From Bradyrhizobium sp. CCBAU 051011 (GTDB lineage Bacteria > Pseudomonadota > Alphaproteobacteria > Rhizobiales > Xanthobacteraceae), in contig NZ_CP022222.1 of NCBI RefSeq assembly GCF_009930815.1, positions 3,576,501-3,640,500 of the forward strand: 64,000 nucleotides of DNA, read 5' to 3'. A program made the position numbers and the translations under genes. Below are positions 16,598-24,199 of the stretch, piece after piece. A model generated the notes under the pieces. That model saw only the letters and a list, made by a program, of their open reading frames with translations, was not told the origin of the DNA and made no database searches. The stretch's first letter is position 1, and each line of letters starts with the position of its first letter.

Positions 16598-17392
16598 GTG
16601 CGCATCTTCTGGCAGAGCTTCGTCGACCAGGCTACGAGCGCGCCCTACATGACGCGGCTGGCGGCCTATCTGAACGAGATCGCGGCGCCCGGCACCAGCG
16701 TCCATGTCGAAGGCATCACGCCTGCCGATCGCGACTTCGGCCGGCTCAGCGAATTCCGCTGTGCGATCCAGGCAGTCGACAATGGGCTCGCGGCGCAGGA
16801 GGGCGGCTTCGATGCCTATGTCATGGGTCACTTCCAGGATCCCGGATTGTACGAGTTGCGCTCGGCGCTGACGATTCCAGTCATCGGCGCCGGCGAGGCT
16901 ACGCTGCTGGCGGCCTCGCAGCTTGGCCGCCGCCTCGGCCTTGTCACGCTCGATAGCGCTTTCGAGGTCTGGCATTACGAGCAGGCCGATCGTTACGGAC
17001 TTTCCGGCCGCGTGTCGCAGGTCGTCGGAATGGGCTGCCGGCCGGAGGATTTCAGCGCAGCATTCGCGGGCGATGCCGTGGCGAAGGCACGCATGCTGAG
17101 CGACTTTGCGGCCTGCGCGCAGCCGCTGGTCGATCGCGGAGCCGATGTCGTCATCCCGGCCGGCGTGTTGCCTGGTCTCCTGATTGCGAGCGAGCATGGG
17201 TTCAAGATCGGTCATGCGCCGGTGGTCAACTGCGCGGCGGTCGCGCTGAAGAGCGCCGAGATGTGGGTGCAGTTGCAGCGCCTCAACGGCACCGGGCCGA
17301 GCCGCGGGCCGAGCTTCGCGCTGGCCAACGACCGCGCGCGCCAGGATTTTCGCGCGCTTGTAGCGCGCACGCACAAGCCAAACAGCTCTTGA
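16598..17392 (+). CDS. Aspartate/glutamate racemase family protein
   Basis: A protein of the aspartate/glutamate/hydantoin racemase superfamily, about 264 residues from the GTG at 16598 (VRIFWQSF). The frame is open for 46 more codons upstream, and the ribosome site is weak, so the start is uncertain. The first half-site has AYVMGHFQDPGLYELRSAL and PVIGAGEATLLAA. The second half has GADVVIPAGVLPGLL and APVVNCAAVALKSAEMW, where the second catalytic Cys is expected (NCAA). In the first half the usual Cys is replaced by the GHFQD stretch, so it may resemble hydantoin or maleate isomerase relatives only in fold. An isomerase of maleylpyruvate-like acids is one possibility, but this is a guess. 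Confidence 0.72.
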   Translation: MRIFWQSFVDQATSAPYMTRLAAYLNEIAAPGTSVHVEGITPADRDFGRLSEFRCAIQAVDNGLAAQEGGFDAYVMGHFQDPGLYELRSALTIPVIGAGEATLLAASQLGRRLGLVTLDSAFEVWHYEQADRYGLSGRVSQVVGMGCRPEDFSAAFAGDAVAKARMLSDFAACAQPLVDRGADVVIPAGVLPGLLIASEHGFKIGHAPVVNCAAVALKSAEMWVQLQRLNGTGPSRGPSFALANDRARQDFRALVARTHKPNSS

Positions 17393-17401
17393 GGACACGA
17401 C

Positions 17402-17830
17402 ATGCTGCAGCCAGACAAGATTCTGTATGAAGCCGAGGTCACGGCAACCGGCGGACGCGACGGCAAGGCCGCGAGCGATGACGGGTTGTTGTCGGTGTCA
17501 CTGTCGCTGCCGAAATCGTTGGGTGGTCCGGGCGGACCAGGAACCAATCCGGAGCAGCTTTTCGCCGCTGGCTATGCCGCATGCTTCCTCGGCGCGGTAA
17601 AGCTGGTCGCGCGTACCCGCAAGATCACGCCGTCGGCGGAACCGACCGTCACCGCCAAGGTGGGCATGGGCCCGGTCGAGGTCGGCTATGCGCTGACGGT
17701 CGAACTGAAGGTGCAACTCCCCGGGCTGGAGAAAGCCGTCGCCGAGGAAGTCGTGGCCGGCGCGCATGAGCGCTGCCCTTATTCCAACGCGACGCGCGGC
17801 AATATCGACGTCAAGCTGACCGTGCTCTGA
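17402..17830 (+). CDS. Ohr/OsmC family organic hydroperoxide resistance protein
   Basis: A 142-residue peroxidase of the Ohr subfamily that reduces organic hydroperoxides with a pair of cysteines. Cys61 (GYAACFLGAV) and Cys125 (HERCPYSNATRGNIDV) are in the expected places, and the N-terminal YEAEVTATGGRDG and NPEQLFAAGYAACF are hallmarks. The gene begins 9 bases after the racemase gene and is followed 25 bases later by a thiolase-like gene, so it seems to be co-transcribed. Ohr genes are often under a MarR-type OhrR; the marR-like gene here is about 8 kb away. Confidence 0.93.
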   Translation: MLQPDKILYEAEVTATGGRDGKAASDDGLLSVSLSLPKSLGGPGGPGTNPEQLFAAGYAACFLGAVKLVARTRKITPSAEPTVTAKVGMGPVEVGYALTVELKVQLPGLEKAVAEEVVAGAHERCPYSNATRGNIDVKLTVL

Positions 17831-17855
17831 ACGGCTCACAGGAACCGGCGGTCCG

Positions 17856-19034
17856 ATGCAGAATTCCATCCGCACACCTTATGACCGGGTCGTGATGGCA
17901 GTTCCGGTGACGATTCCTTACGTGCGTTACTCGATCGAGAGCGCGCAGTGGTGGATCGGCCGCGCACTGAAGGCGCTGGTGGATGGTGCCGGGATCACGC
18001 CGCGCGACATCGACGGGTTCTGTGTCTCGAGTTTCACGGCGGGACTCGATAGCGGGATTGGTCTCACCCAGCATTTCGGCCTCTGCGTGCGATGGGTCGA
18101 CACCATTCCGCTCGGCGGCGCCAGCGCGATTGCCGCGCTCCGCCGTGCCGCGCGGGCGGTGCAGGCGAACGACGCCCGCATCGTGGCCTGCGTCGCCGGT
18201 GACACCAACCACGTCGATTCCTTCCGCTACACGCTGGAGAATTTTTCGCGCTTCAACCAGGATGCCGTCTATCCCTATGGCGCCGGCGGGGCCAATGCGA
18301 GCTTTGCGCTGATCGCGCGCAACTACATGCGGACGTTCGGGGCAAAGCGCGAGGACTTCGGCAGGATCGCGGTTGCCCAGCGCAGCAATGCGCTTCGCAA
18401 TCCCCATGCCCTGATGAAGGCGCCGCTGACCATCGAGCAATACATGTCGGCGCGGCCGATTGCCGACCCGATCCATTTGTTCGACTGCGTGATGCCGTGT
18501 GCCGGTGCGGAGGCTTTCCTCGTCATGAGCGAGGACGTCGCTGCATCGCTGAACCTGCCCGCCGTCAAAATCCTCGCCACCATCGAGCGCCACAACGCGT
18601 TCGGCGACGATCCCGTTCAGGTGCGCGGCGGCTGGGCGATGGACGTCGACGAGCTCTATGCGATGGCCGGGGTCAAGCCTGACGATCTCGATTTCGTCCA
18701 GACCTACGACGATTACCCTGTCATCTCGATGATGCAGTTCGAGGATCTCGGCTTCTGCAAGAAGGGCGAGGGGCCGGATTTCGTGCGGCAGCATGATCTG
18801 ACGATCGACGGCAGTTTCCCGCACAACACTTCCGGTGGCCAGCTCTCGGTCGGGCAGGCCGGCGCAGGCGGCGCCTATCTCGGGGTGGTCGAGGCGATGC
18901 GACAGGTGCTCGGGCAGGCCGGTCCGACGCAGGTGAGGGATGCCCGCATCGGGTTGGCGTCGGGCTTCGGAATGATCAATTATGATCGCGGCCTCGCTTC
19001 GGGCGCGGCGATCCTCGCGGGAGCGGGCTCATGA
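17856..19034 (+). CDS. Thiolase-like protein of the Ltp2/SCP-x type, predicted retro-aldolase subunit
   Basis: A thiolase-fold protein of 392 residues. The nucleophilic Cys of true thiolases is missing: the CxSG segment reads IPLGGASAIAALRRAA. The C-terminal CxGGG motif reads GLASGFGM. The segment VQTYDDYPVISMMQFEDLGFCKKGEG and PHNTSGGQLSVGQAGAGG match the lipid-transfer-protein/Ltp2 group, where a Tyr in YD replaces thiolase chemistry and the protein acts as an aldolase with a DUF35 partner. The next gene overlaps by four bases and carries a DUF35 domain, which strongly supports the pairing. Assignment as aldolase is inferred from this motif set and neighbour. Confidence 0.8.
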   Translation: MQNSIRTPYDRVVMAVPVTIPYVRYSIESAQWWIGRALKALVDGAGITPRDIDGFCVSSFTAGLDSGIGLTQHFGLCVRWVDTIPLGGASAIAALRRAARAVQANDARIVACVAGDTNHVDSFRYTLENFSRFNQDAVYPYGAGGANASFALIARNYMRTFGAKREDFGRIAVAQRSNALRNPHALMKAPLTIEQYMSARPIADPIHLFDCVMPCAGAEAFLVMSEDVAASLNLPAVKILATIERHNAFGDDPVQVRGGWAMDVDELYAMAGVKPDDLDFVQTYDDYPVISMMQFEDLGFCKKGEGPDFVRQHDLTIDGSFPHNTSGGQLSVGQAGAGGAYLGVVEAMRQVLGQAGPTQVRDARIGLASGFGMINYDRGLASGAAILAGAGS

Positions 19035-20272
19035 TCGAACCGATCGCAAAGCCGCGCCGGAAGAACCCGCTATTGCGGACGCGGCTGCCGACGTCGCCGC
19101 CGCGCGCGCGCAGCCGCGCGTCGCACGGCTTTACGCGGGCCGCCGCCGAGGGCCGCTTCATGCTGCAGCGCTGCGGCGCCTGCGAAACGTTCTGCTATCC
19201 GGCGCGCGATGCGTGCCCCAAGTGCCTTTCTGCCGATCTCGTCTTCGCGGATGCGCCGCGGCGCGGCACGCTTTTGTCCGAAACCACGCTGCATATCCCG
19301 GCCGACGTGCATTTCCGCGAGCGAGCGCCATGGCGCGTCGGCCTGGTCGCGATGGAATGCGGGCCGACCCTCGTGACGCATTTGCATGCCGATTGCGAAG
19401 AGGGCAAGCCGGTCGTGATGTCGTTTCAACTGGACAAGAGCGGGCAGGCCGTGGCCTTCGCCCATCCGGAACGGGAGACATCCAACATGACGGATGACAG
19501 GCAGTGGCGTGAGATGACGGCCGATCCGAAATTCCGGCGCGTTCTGGTGACGAATGGGCGGAGCATCGTCGGCCAGGAAGTGGTGGCAGCGTTGAAGGCA
19601 GCCGGCGCCTCGATTGTGTTTGTCGGCGTCGCTGAACCGTGGAAGCCGTTCCGCGGCGAGGATGCGTTGCGGGCGCTGGAGGGCGTCGAAATCGTGCCGC
19701 TCGATATCGGCGACGAGAAGTCGGTTGCCGATCTGGCGGCCGATATCGGCGGCAAGGTCGACATCCTCGTCAATACCACCGAGCATGTCCGTTCCGGCGG
19801 GCTGCTCGATCGTCAAGGCACCAGCGTCGTGCGCGACGAGATCGACCAGACCTATCTCGGCTTCGTGCATCTGGCGCAGGCGTTCGGGCCGGCGATGCGG
19901 ATGCGGGGCTCCGATGGCGTCAACAGCGCCGCCGCCTGGGTCAACATCCTGTCGGTCTATGCGCTGGCGAACTGGCCAATATTCGGTGCGTATTCGGCCT
20001 CGCAGGCGGCTTCGCTCTCGCTGTCGCACTCCTTGCGCGCGGAGCTTCGGCCCGGTGGCGTCAAGGTGGTGAACGTGTTCACGGGCCCGCTCGATATCGA
20101 ATGGTTCCAGACCGTGCCACCGCCGAAGGTCGCGCCGCGCGTGGTCGCGAGCGCGATTGTCTCGGCGCTCAAGCGCGGCCTTGAAGACGTGTTCGTAGGC
20201 GACGTCGCCGAGGACATTCGCCAGCGTCTTGCGGCCAATCCCAAGGCGGTCGAGCGTGAACTTGGGGCGTAA
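19031..20272 (+). CDS. DUF35 zinc-ribbon/OB-fold protein fused to a short-chain dehydrogenase
   Basis: A 413-residue fusion. Residues about 35-150 are a DUF35-type rubredoxin-like zinc ribbon and OB fold, with four cysteines in CGACETFCYPARDACPKC (about residues 54-71) followed by GTLLSETTLHIP. After a linker around MTDDRQWREMTADP, residues about 165-410 form a short-chain dehydrogenase: FRRVLVTNGRSIVGQEVVAAL, DILVNTTEHV, and FGAYSASQAASLSLSHSL with the YxxxQ/K-type region. The expected Lys of the YxxxK motif is Gln (YSASQ), so redox activity is uncertain. It is coupled to the thiolase-like gene by a four-base overlap. Confidence 0.82.
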   Translation: MIEPIAKPRRKNPLLRTRLPTSPPRARSRASHGFTRAAAEGRFMLQRCGACETFCYPARDACPKCLSADLVFADAPRRGTLLSETTLHIPADVHFRERAPWRVGLVAMECGPTLVTHLHADCEEGKPVVMSFQLDKSGQAVAFAHPERETSNMTDDRQWREMTADPKFRRVLVTNGRSIVGQEVVAALKAAGASIVFVGVAEPWKPFRGEDALRALEGVEIVPLDIGDEKSVADLAADIGGKVDILVNTTEHVRSGGLLDRQGTSVVRDEIDQTYLGFVHLAQAFGPAMRMRGSDGVNSAAAWVNILSVYALANWPIFGAYSASQAASLSLSHSLRAELRPGGVKVVNVFTGPLDIEWFQTVPPPKVAPRVVASAIVSALKRGLEDVFVGDVAEDIRQRLAANPKAVERELGA

Positions 20273-20301
20273 GTGGGTTTGCTGAAAGCGGGAGAAGCGC
20301 A

Positions 20302-21087
20302 ATGGACAGCAACAGTCTCATGCAGTTTGCCGGCGCGGTTGCATCCGGCGTGGTGCACGTCGTCGATCTGACCTTCACGCTCAGTCCCGATTTTCCGGTC
20401 ATCGTGCTGCCGCCCGAGTTCGGTCAGGCTGCGCCGGTCCGCATCCAGCAGATTTCGCGTTACGACGCCGGCGGTCCTGCCTGGTACTGGAACAACCTCA
20501 CCTTCGGCGAACACACCGGCACGCATTTCGACGCACCGATCCACTGGTTCACGGGCAAGGATCTGCCGAACAATGCGGTCGACACGTTGCCAGTGCGCGA
20601 CATGATCGCGCCGGCCTGCGTGATCGATTGTTCGGCAGAGGCCGCAATGGATGCGGATTTCCTTTTGACGATTCCGGTCGTCGAGGCCTGGGAAAAACGC
20701 CACGGACGGATTCCCGAGCGCCATTGGGTGCTGCTGCGCACCGACTGGTCGAAGAAGGGCTGGCGCGACTATGCCAATCTGAAGGACGACGGCGCGCATA
20801 CGCCGGGACCGGATGCCGCCGTGATGCGCTGGCTGGTCGAGGAGCGTGGCGTCATCGGCTTCGGCACCGAAACGATCGGGACCGATGCCGGCCAGGCCGG
20901 TCATCTCGATCCGCCCTATCCGGCGCACCATTTCCTGCACGGTGGCGGGCGCTACGGCCTGCAATGCCTGTGCAATCTCGATCAGCTTCCGCCGACTGGT
21001 GCCGTGATCGTTGCCGCGCCGCTAAAAATCCAGAACGGCTCCGGCAGTCCGCTGCGGGTCCTTGCGCTGGTGCCCGGGCAGGGTTGA
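20302..21087 (+). CDS. Cyclase family (kynurenine formamidase-like) metal hydrolase
   Basis: A 261-residue member of the putative cyclase/kynurenine formamidase family. The metal-binding signature HTGTHFDAPIHW is intact, and RTDWSKKGWRDY, GTETIGTDAGQAG and HHFLHGGGRYGLQCLCNLDQLPPTGAVIVAAPLKI are typical. Members hydrolyse amides, lactones or isatin-like rings. It lies 29 bases after the DUF35-SDR gene and 27 bases before a substrate-binding-protein gene, in one operon. A role in opening a cyclic intermediate of the pathway is plausible but not shown. Confidence 0.88.
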   Translation: MDSNSLMQFAGAVASGVVHVVDLTFTLSPDFPVIVLPPEFGQAAPVRIQQISRYDAGGPAWYWNNLTFGEHTGTHFDAPIHWFTGKDLPNNAVDTLPVRDMIAPACVIDCSAEAAMDADFLLTIPVVEAWEKRHGRIPERHWVLLRTDWSKKGWRDYANLKDDGAHTPGPDAAVMRWLVEERGVIGFGTETIGTDAGQAGHLDPPYPAHHFLHGGGRYGLQCLCNLDQLPPTGAVIVAAPLKIQNGSGSPLRVLALVPGQG

Positions 21088-21114
21088 GCTCTTTCATCGA
21101 CATCGAGTGACATC

Positions 21115-22272
21115 ATGAAAAAGAAAACTATCTTGTTGATCGGTGCCGCGTTCCTGCTCGGCGCCTCTGCGCCGGCGCGTGCCGAAATTCTCGTCGGCTT
21201 CGTCACCGGCCTGAGCGGACCGGTGTCCTCGATCGGCGTGCCGAATGCCAAGGGGCTCGCCGCAGGCCAAACGTATATCGGCGAGATCGATGGCGAGAAA
21301 GTTCGCGTCATCCAGCTCGACGACGGCTCGGATCCGGCTGCGTCGACGCGTAATGCGCGCAAGCTGGTCGAGCAGGAAAAGGTCGACTTTCTGATCGGTA
21401 CATCAGGCGCGCCGCAGACGCTGGCGATGGCGACGGCTGCGATCGAGATGAAGGTGCCGATGGTGGCGGTCTCGCCGATCGCGCCGGTACCGGCCGGGGA
21501 GGGCGGGCCGTGGGTGGTGCAAACACCGCAACCGACGCCGCTGCTCGTCCAGGGCATCGTCGATCACATGAAGAGCCGCAACGTGAAGACCGTGGCCTTC
21601 ATCGGCTTCTCCGACGCTTTCGGCGACCTGATGTACAACTCGCTGCTGCAAAGCGCCGAGAAGGCCGGGATCAAGGTGATCGCCAACGAGCGCTATGCGC
21701 GCTCCGACAACTCGGTCACCGCGCAGGTGCTGCGTGCGGTTTCCCTGCGTCCCGATGCGATCATGCTGGGCGGCACTGGAACGCCCGGCGCGCTGCCGGT
21801 GATTGCGCTGGCGGAGCGCGGTTACAGGGGGCCGCTCTACGGCAATCACGGCATGATCAGCGCCGACTTTCTGCGGCTTGCCGGCAAATCGGCGGAGGGA
21901 ATCATCTGTCCGACCGGACCTGTGACCGCAGGCGAACAGCTTCCCGAGAGCAATCCGATTCGCAAGATCGCGCTCGCATTCCGCGCCGCTTACGAGAAGG
22001 CCAATGGTGAGGCGCCGGCCGATGCGTTCTCGCCCTATGCCTTCGATGGCTGGCTGGTGTTCATGGACGCCGCCAAGCGCGCCAAGGCATCAGGTGCCGC
22101 ACCTGGAACGCCGGCGTTCCGCACCGCGCTGCGCGAGGCGCTGTTTACGACCAAGGATGTGGTCGGCGCGCACGGCATCTACAGCTACACGCCGGCCGAC
22201 CGGCACGGCGTCGACGACCGCGCGCGCATCCTGGTCCAGATTGAAAACGGCAAATACAAGCTGCTGCCGTAG
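21115..22272 (+). CDS. ABC transporter substrate-binding protein (Liv type), orphan paralogue
   Basis: A 385-residue periplasmic binding protein with a signal peptide ending near APARA (residue 23). The mature start EILVGFVTGLSGPVSSIG and the stretch VIQLDDGSDPAASTRNARKL are nearly the same as in the protein at 13994-15142, so the two are close paralogues. It has no permease or ATPase gene beside it and sits last in a catabolic operon. It probably delivers a related ligand to the Liv-type importer at 10.4-14 kb. The gene ends inside the left arm of a dyad-rich repeat. Confidence 0.9.
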   Translation: MKKKTILLIGAAFLLGASAPARAEILVGFVTGLSGPVSSIGVPNAKGLAAGQTYIGEIDGEKVRVIQLDDGSDPAASTRNARKLVEQEKVDFLIGTSGAPQTLAMATAAIEMKVPMVAVSPIAPVPAGEGGPWVVQTPQPTPLLVQGIVDHMKSRNVKTVAFIGFSDAFGDLMYNSLLQSAEKAGIKVIANERYARSDNSVTAQVLRAVSLRPDAIMLGGTGTPGALPVIALAERGYRGPLYGNHGMISADFLRLAGKSAEGIICPTGPVTAGEQLPESNPIRKIALAFRAAYEKANGEAPADAFSPYAFDGWLVFMDAAKRAKASGAAPGTPAFRTALREALFTTKDVVGAHGIYSYTPADRHGVDDRARILVQIENGKYKLLP

Positions 22273-22372
22273 AGCGCGATGACTTCTCTTCGATTCGTCA
22301 TCTCGCTCTACGTTTATCATTTGAGCATGATCTTCTCGGAAAACCGGTTCCCACTTTTCCGGATCATGCTCT
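22271..22372. repeat. Intergenic dyad repeat, copy 1
   Basis: About 102 bases beginning AGAGCGCGATGACTTCTCTT and ending TCCGGATCATGCTCT. It has two consecutive imperfect inverted repeats: GATGAC...GTCATC with a Ctt-cgaTTCG-like loop, and GAGCATGATC...GATCATGCTC around a central ACCGGTTCCC. A copy about 85-90% alike is at 34675-34775. It overlaps the last two bases of the upstream gene and lies between converging genes, where it may act as a transcription terminator. Confidence 0.85.
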
Positions 22373-22390
22373 GACGGCAGCAGTCGTGGC

Positions 22391-24013
22391 TCAGGCGTGG
22401 CGCAGCTTCGCCTTGAGCGCGCGCATGTCGATCGCTCGATTGGCGCTGACGGCTTCGGCCGCGAGCGTCTTGATCTCGCCCCGGGCGAGTTTCCGCGTCG
22501 AGGACAGCGGCAATTCATCGATGATGGCGATGTAGCCGGGCACCTTGTAATAGGCGAGGCGTTCGGCGCAAGTCTTGACGATCGAGGCTGCAAGCTCCGC
22601 GGCATCGTCGACTTCAGCGTTCGGCACGATGAACGCGAACACCTCTTCGCCGCGGATGTCGTCGGGAACCGGCGTCACCGCGCAGCCGCCAATGCGCGTG
22701 TCCATATGGAGCGCGCTTTCGACCTCGAGCACCCCGATGTTCTCGCCGCTGCGTCTTACGATAGTCTTCTTGCGATCGAAGAAGTACATCAGCCCGTCTT
22801 CGTCGGCGAACACGAGGTCGCCGGTATGGAACCAGCCACCTTGCCATGCCGCTTCGGTGGCTTCCTCGTCCTTCAGGTAACCACTGAAGAATCCGGCCCG
22901 GCCGTCATCGCCTTTGGCGCGGACCAGCAATTCGCCGGGTTTGCCGAGTGCGACATCGGCGCCCTGATCGTCGACGAGGCGATATTCCATGCCTTCAGAC
23001 GGCCGGCCGACGCAGCGCGCGCCGAAGCCTGCCGGCTCGCGCGAAGTGGTGGTGGCCGCCGCCCCGCCGGTCTCGGTCATCGCCCAGGCCTCGACGATCG
23101 GGATGCGATAGCGCTCCTCGAAGGTCGCGCGATGGCGGACATCGACGCCGGGCGCGAACGCGAAGCGCACGCGATGCTGCCGTTCGACCTCGGTCACCGG
23201 CAGTTGCAGCAGGATGGCGGGAATGACGCCGAGACAATGCACGACGGTGGCGCCGCTGTCGGCCACGCACTGCCACCAGCGGTTGGCGTGAAAGCGGTCA
23301 AGCGGCACTACGGCGCCACCGAGCACCATCATGCCGACCGCGCTGCAGCCGAGCGCGTTCATGTGAAACATCGGCAGCGGCGTCAGGTTGATCTCGCGGT
23401 CCGGCTGCAGTTCGGCCACGCCGCCCTGCCCGAGGTACCAGTCCGCGACCTGCAGGAAATAGCGGTTCGACAGCATGCAGCCCTTCGGCTTGCCGGTGCT
23501 GCCTGAAGTGAACAGCAGTGCGCATTCGCCGTTGAATTCGGGGCTTTGGGCGCTGACGTCGGTCTGGCACGGTGGAATGCGGCTATCGGTATCGATCAGG
23601 CGGGCGCGCCCGAGCGCCGCGTTTTTCGTCACATGGATACGGTCAGGTGTTGCAGCCAGCAGGTCGGCCTGCGACAGCTCGAGCTGGAAGGACAATTCGT
23701 CGGGCCGAACGTCGGGATTGATCGGAACGATCGAAACCCCGAGCGCGTTGAGCGCGAGCCAATGCAGGAAAAAGACCGGGCGGTTTTCCAGCAGCAAGGC
23801 AACCCGCGCCCCACGTCCATAGCCGGCGGCCGCGTATTCGGCCTGAAGCCGGTCGACCTCGGTCTTGAACGCGCCATATTCGATCCTGAATCCTTCCGGT
23901 GCGTAGGGCAATTGCGCACTCGCAGGCGCCAGCAGGAATGGCGCGTCCGGCCGTCTCATGGCGGAGGCCGCGAAGGCGTCGGATGGCGATCGATAGGGAG
24001 TGTCGAGGCTCAT
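22391..24013 (-). CDS. AMP-dependent acyl-CoA synthetase/ligase
   Basis: A 540-residue ATP-dependent acid:CoA ligase. The AMP-binding loop is LLFTSGSTGKPKGCML, the A5 core is AWAMTETGGAA, the hinge region FDRKKTIVRRSGENIGVLEVE, and the C-terminal Lys region LSSTRKLARGEIKTL. The start is the ATG at 24013 (MSLDTPYRSPS). It diverges from another ligase gene whose protein is clearly different in sequence, with an operator-like dyad between them. It would activate a carboxylic acid (aromatic or aliphatic) to the CoA ester. The exact substrate cannot be read from sequence. Confidence 0.9.
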   Translation of the reverse strand: MSLDTPYRSPSDAFAASAMRRPDAPFLLAPASAQLPYAPEGFRIEYGAFKTEVDRLQAEYAAAGYGRGARVALLLENRPVFFLHWLALNALGVSIVPINPDVRPDELSFQLELSQADLLAATPDRIHVTKNAALGRARLIDTDSRIPPCQTDVSAQSPEFNGECALLFTSGSTGKPKGCMLSNRYFLQVADWYLGQGGVAELQPDREINLTPLPMFHMNALGCSAVGMMVLGGAVVPLDRFHANRWWQCVADSGATVVHCLGVIPAILLQLPVTEVERQHRVRFAFAPGVDVRHRATFEERYRIPIVEAWAMTETGGAAATTTSREPAGFGARCVGRPSEGMEYRLVDDQGADVALGKPGELLVRAKGDDGRAGFFSGYLKDEEATEAAWQGGWFHTGDLVFADEDGLMYFFDRKKTIVRRSGENIGVLEVESALHMDTRIGGCAVTPVPDDIRGEEVFAFIVPNAEVDDAAELAASIVKTCAERLAYYKVPGYIAIIDELPLSSTRKLARGEIKTLAAEAVSANRAIDMRALKAKLRHA

Positions 24014-24098
24014 TGCGGACGTCGCTCCTGTTCCTGCCGCCGCACGGGTGGTGGCCGGAAGTCCGCACGCAGCCCCTTGCTGCGGCGGTCTTCGTCGA

Positions 24099-24118
24099 AT
24101 ACTTTAAGCCTAAACTAT
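24099..24118. promoter_or_regulatory. Putative operator between divergent ligase genes
   Basis: ATACTTTAAGCCTAAACTAT is a dyad with half-sites ATACTTTA and TAAACTAT separated by AGCC. It is in the 186-base gap between two divergent ligase genes, 86 bases from one start and about 82 from the other. For the leftward gene TTGGCC and TAAAGT 18 bases apart could be a promoter, with the dyad over its -10. Near-identical dyads occur at 26766 and 16251. Confidence 0.55.
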
Positions 24119-24199
24119 CTTGCTGGCCAAGGGCGATCTATCGCAGACCAGCCCGGCGAAGCCCGAAGATTGGCCTTGGAAGCTGCCTTGGAGGTGCGG

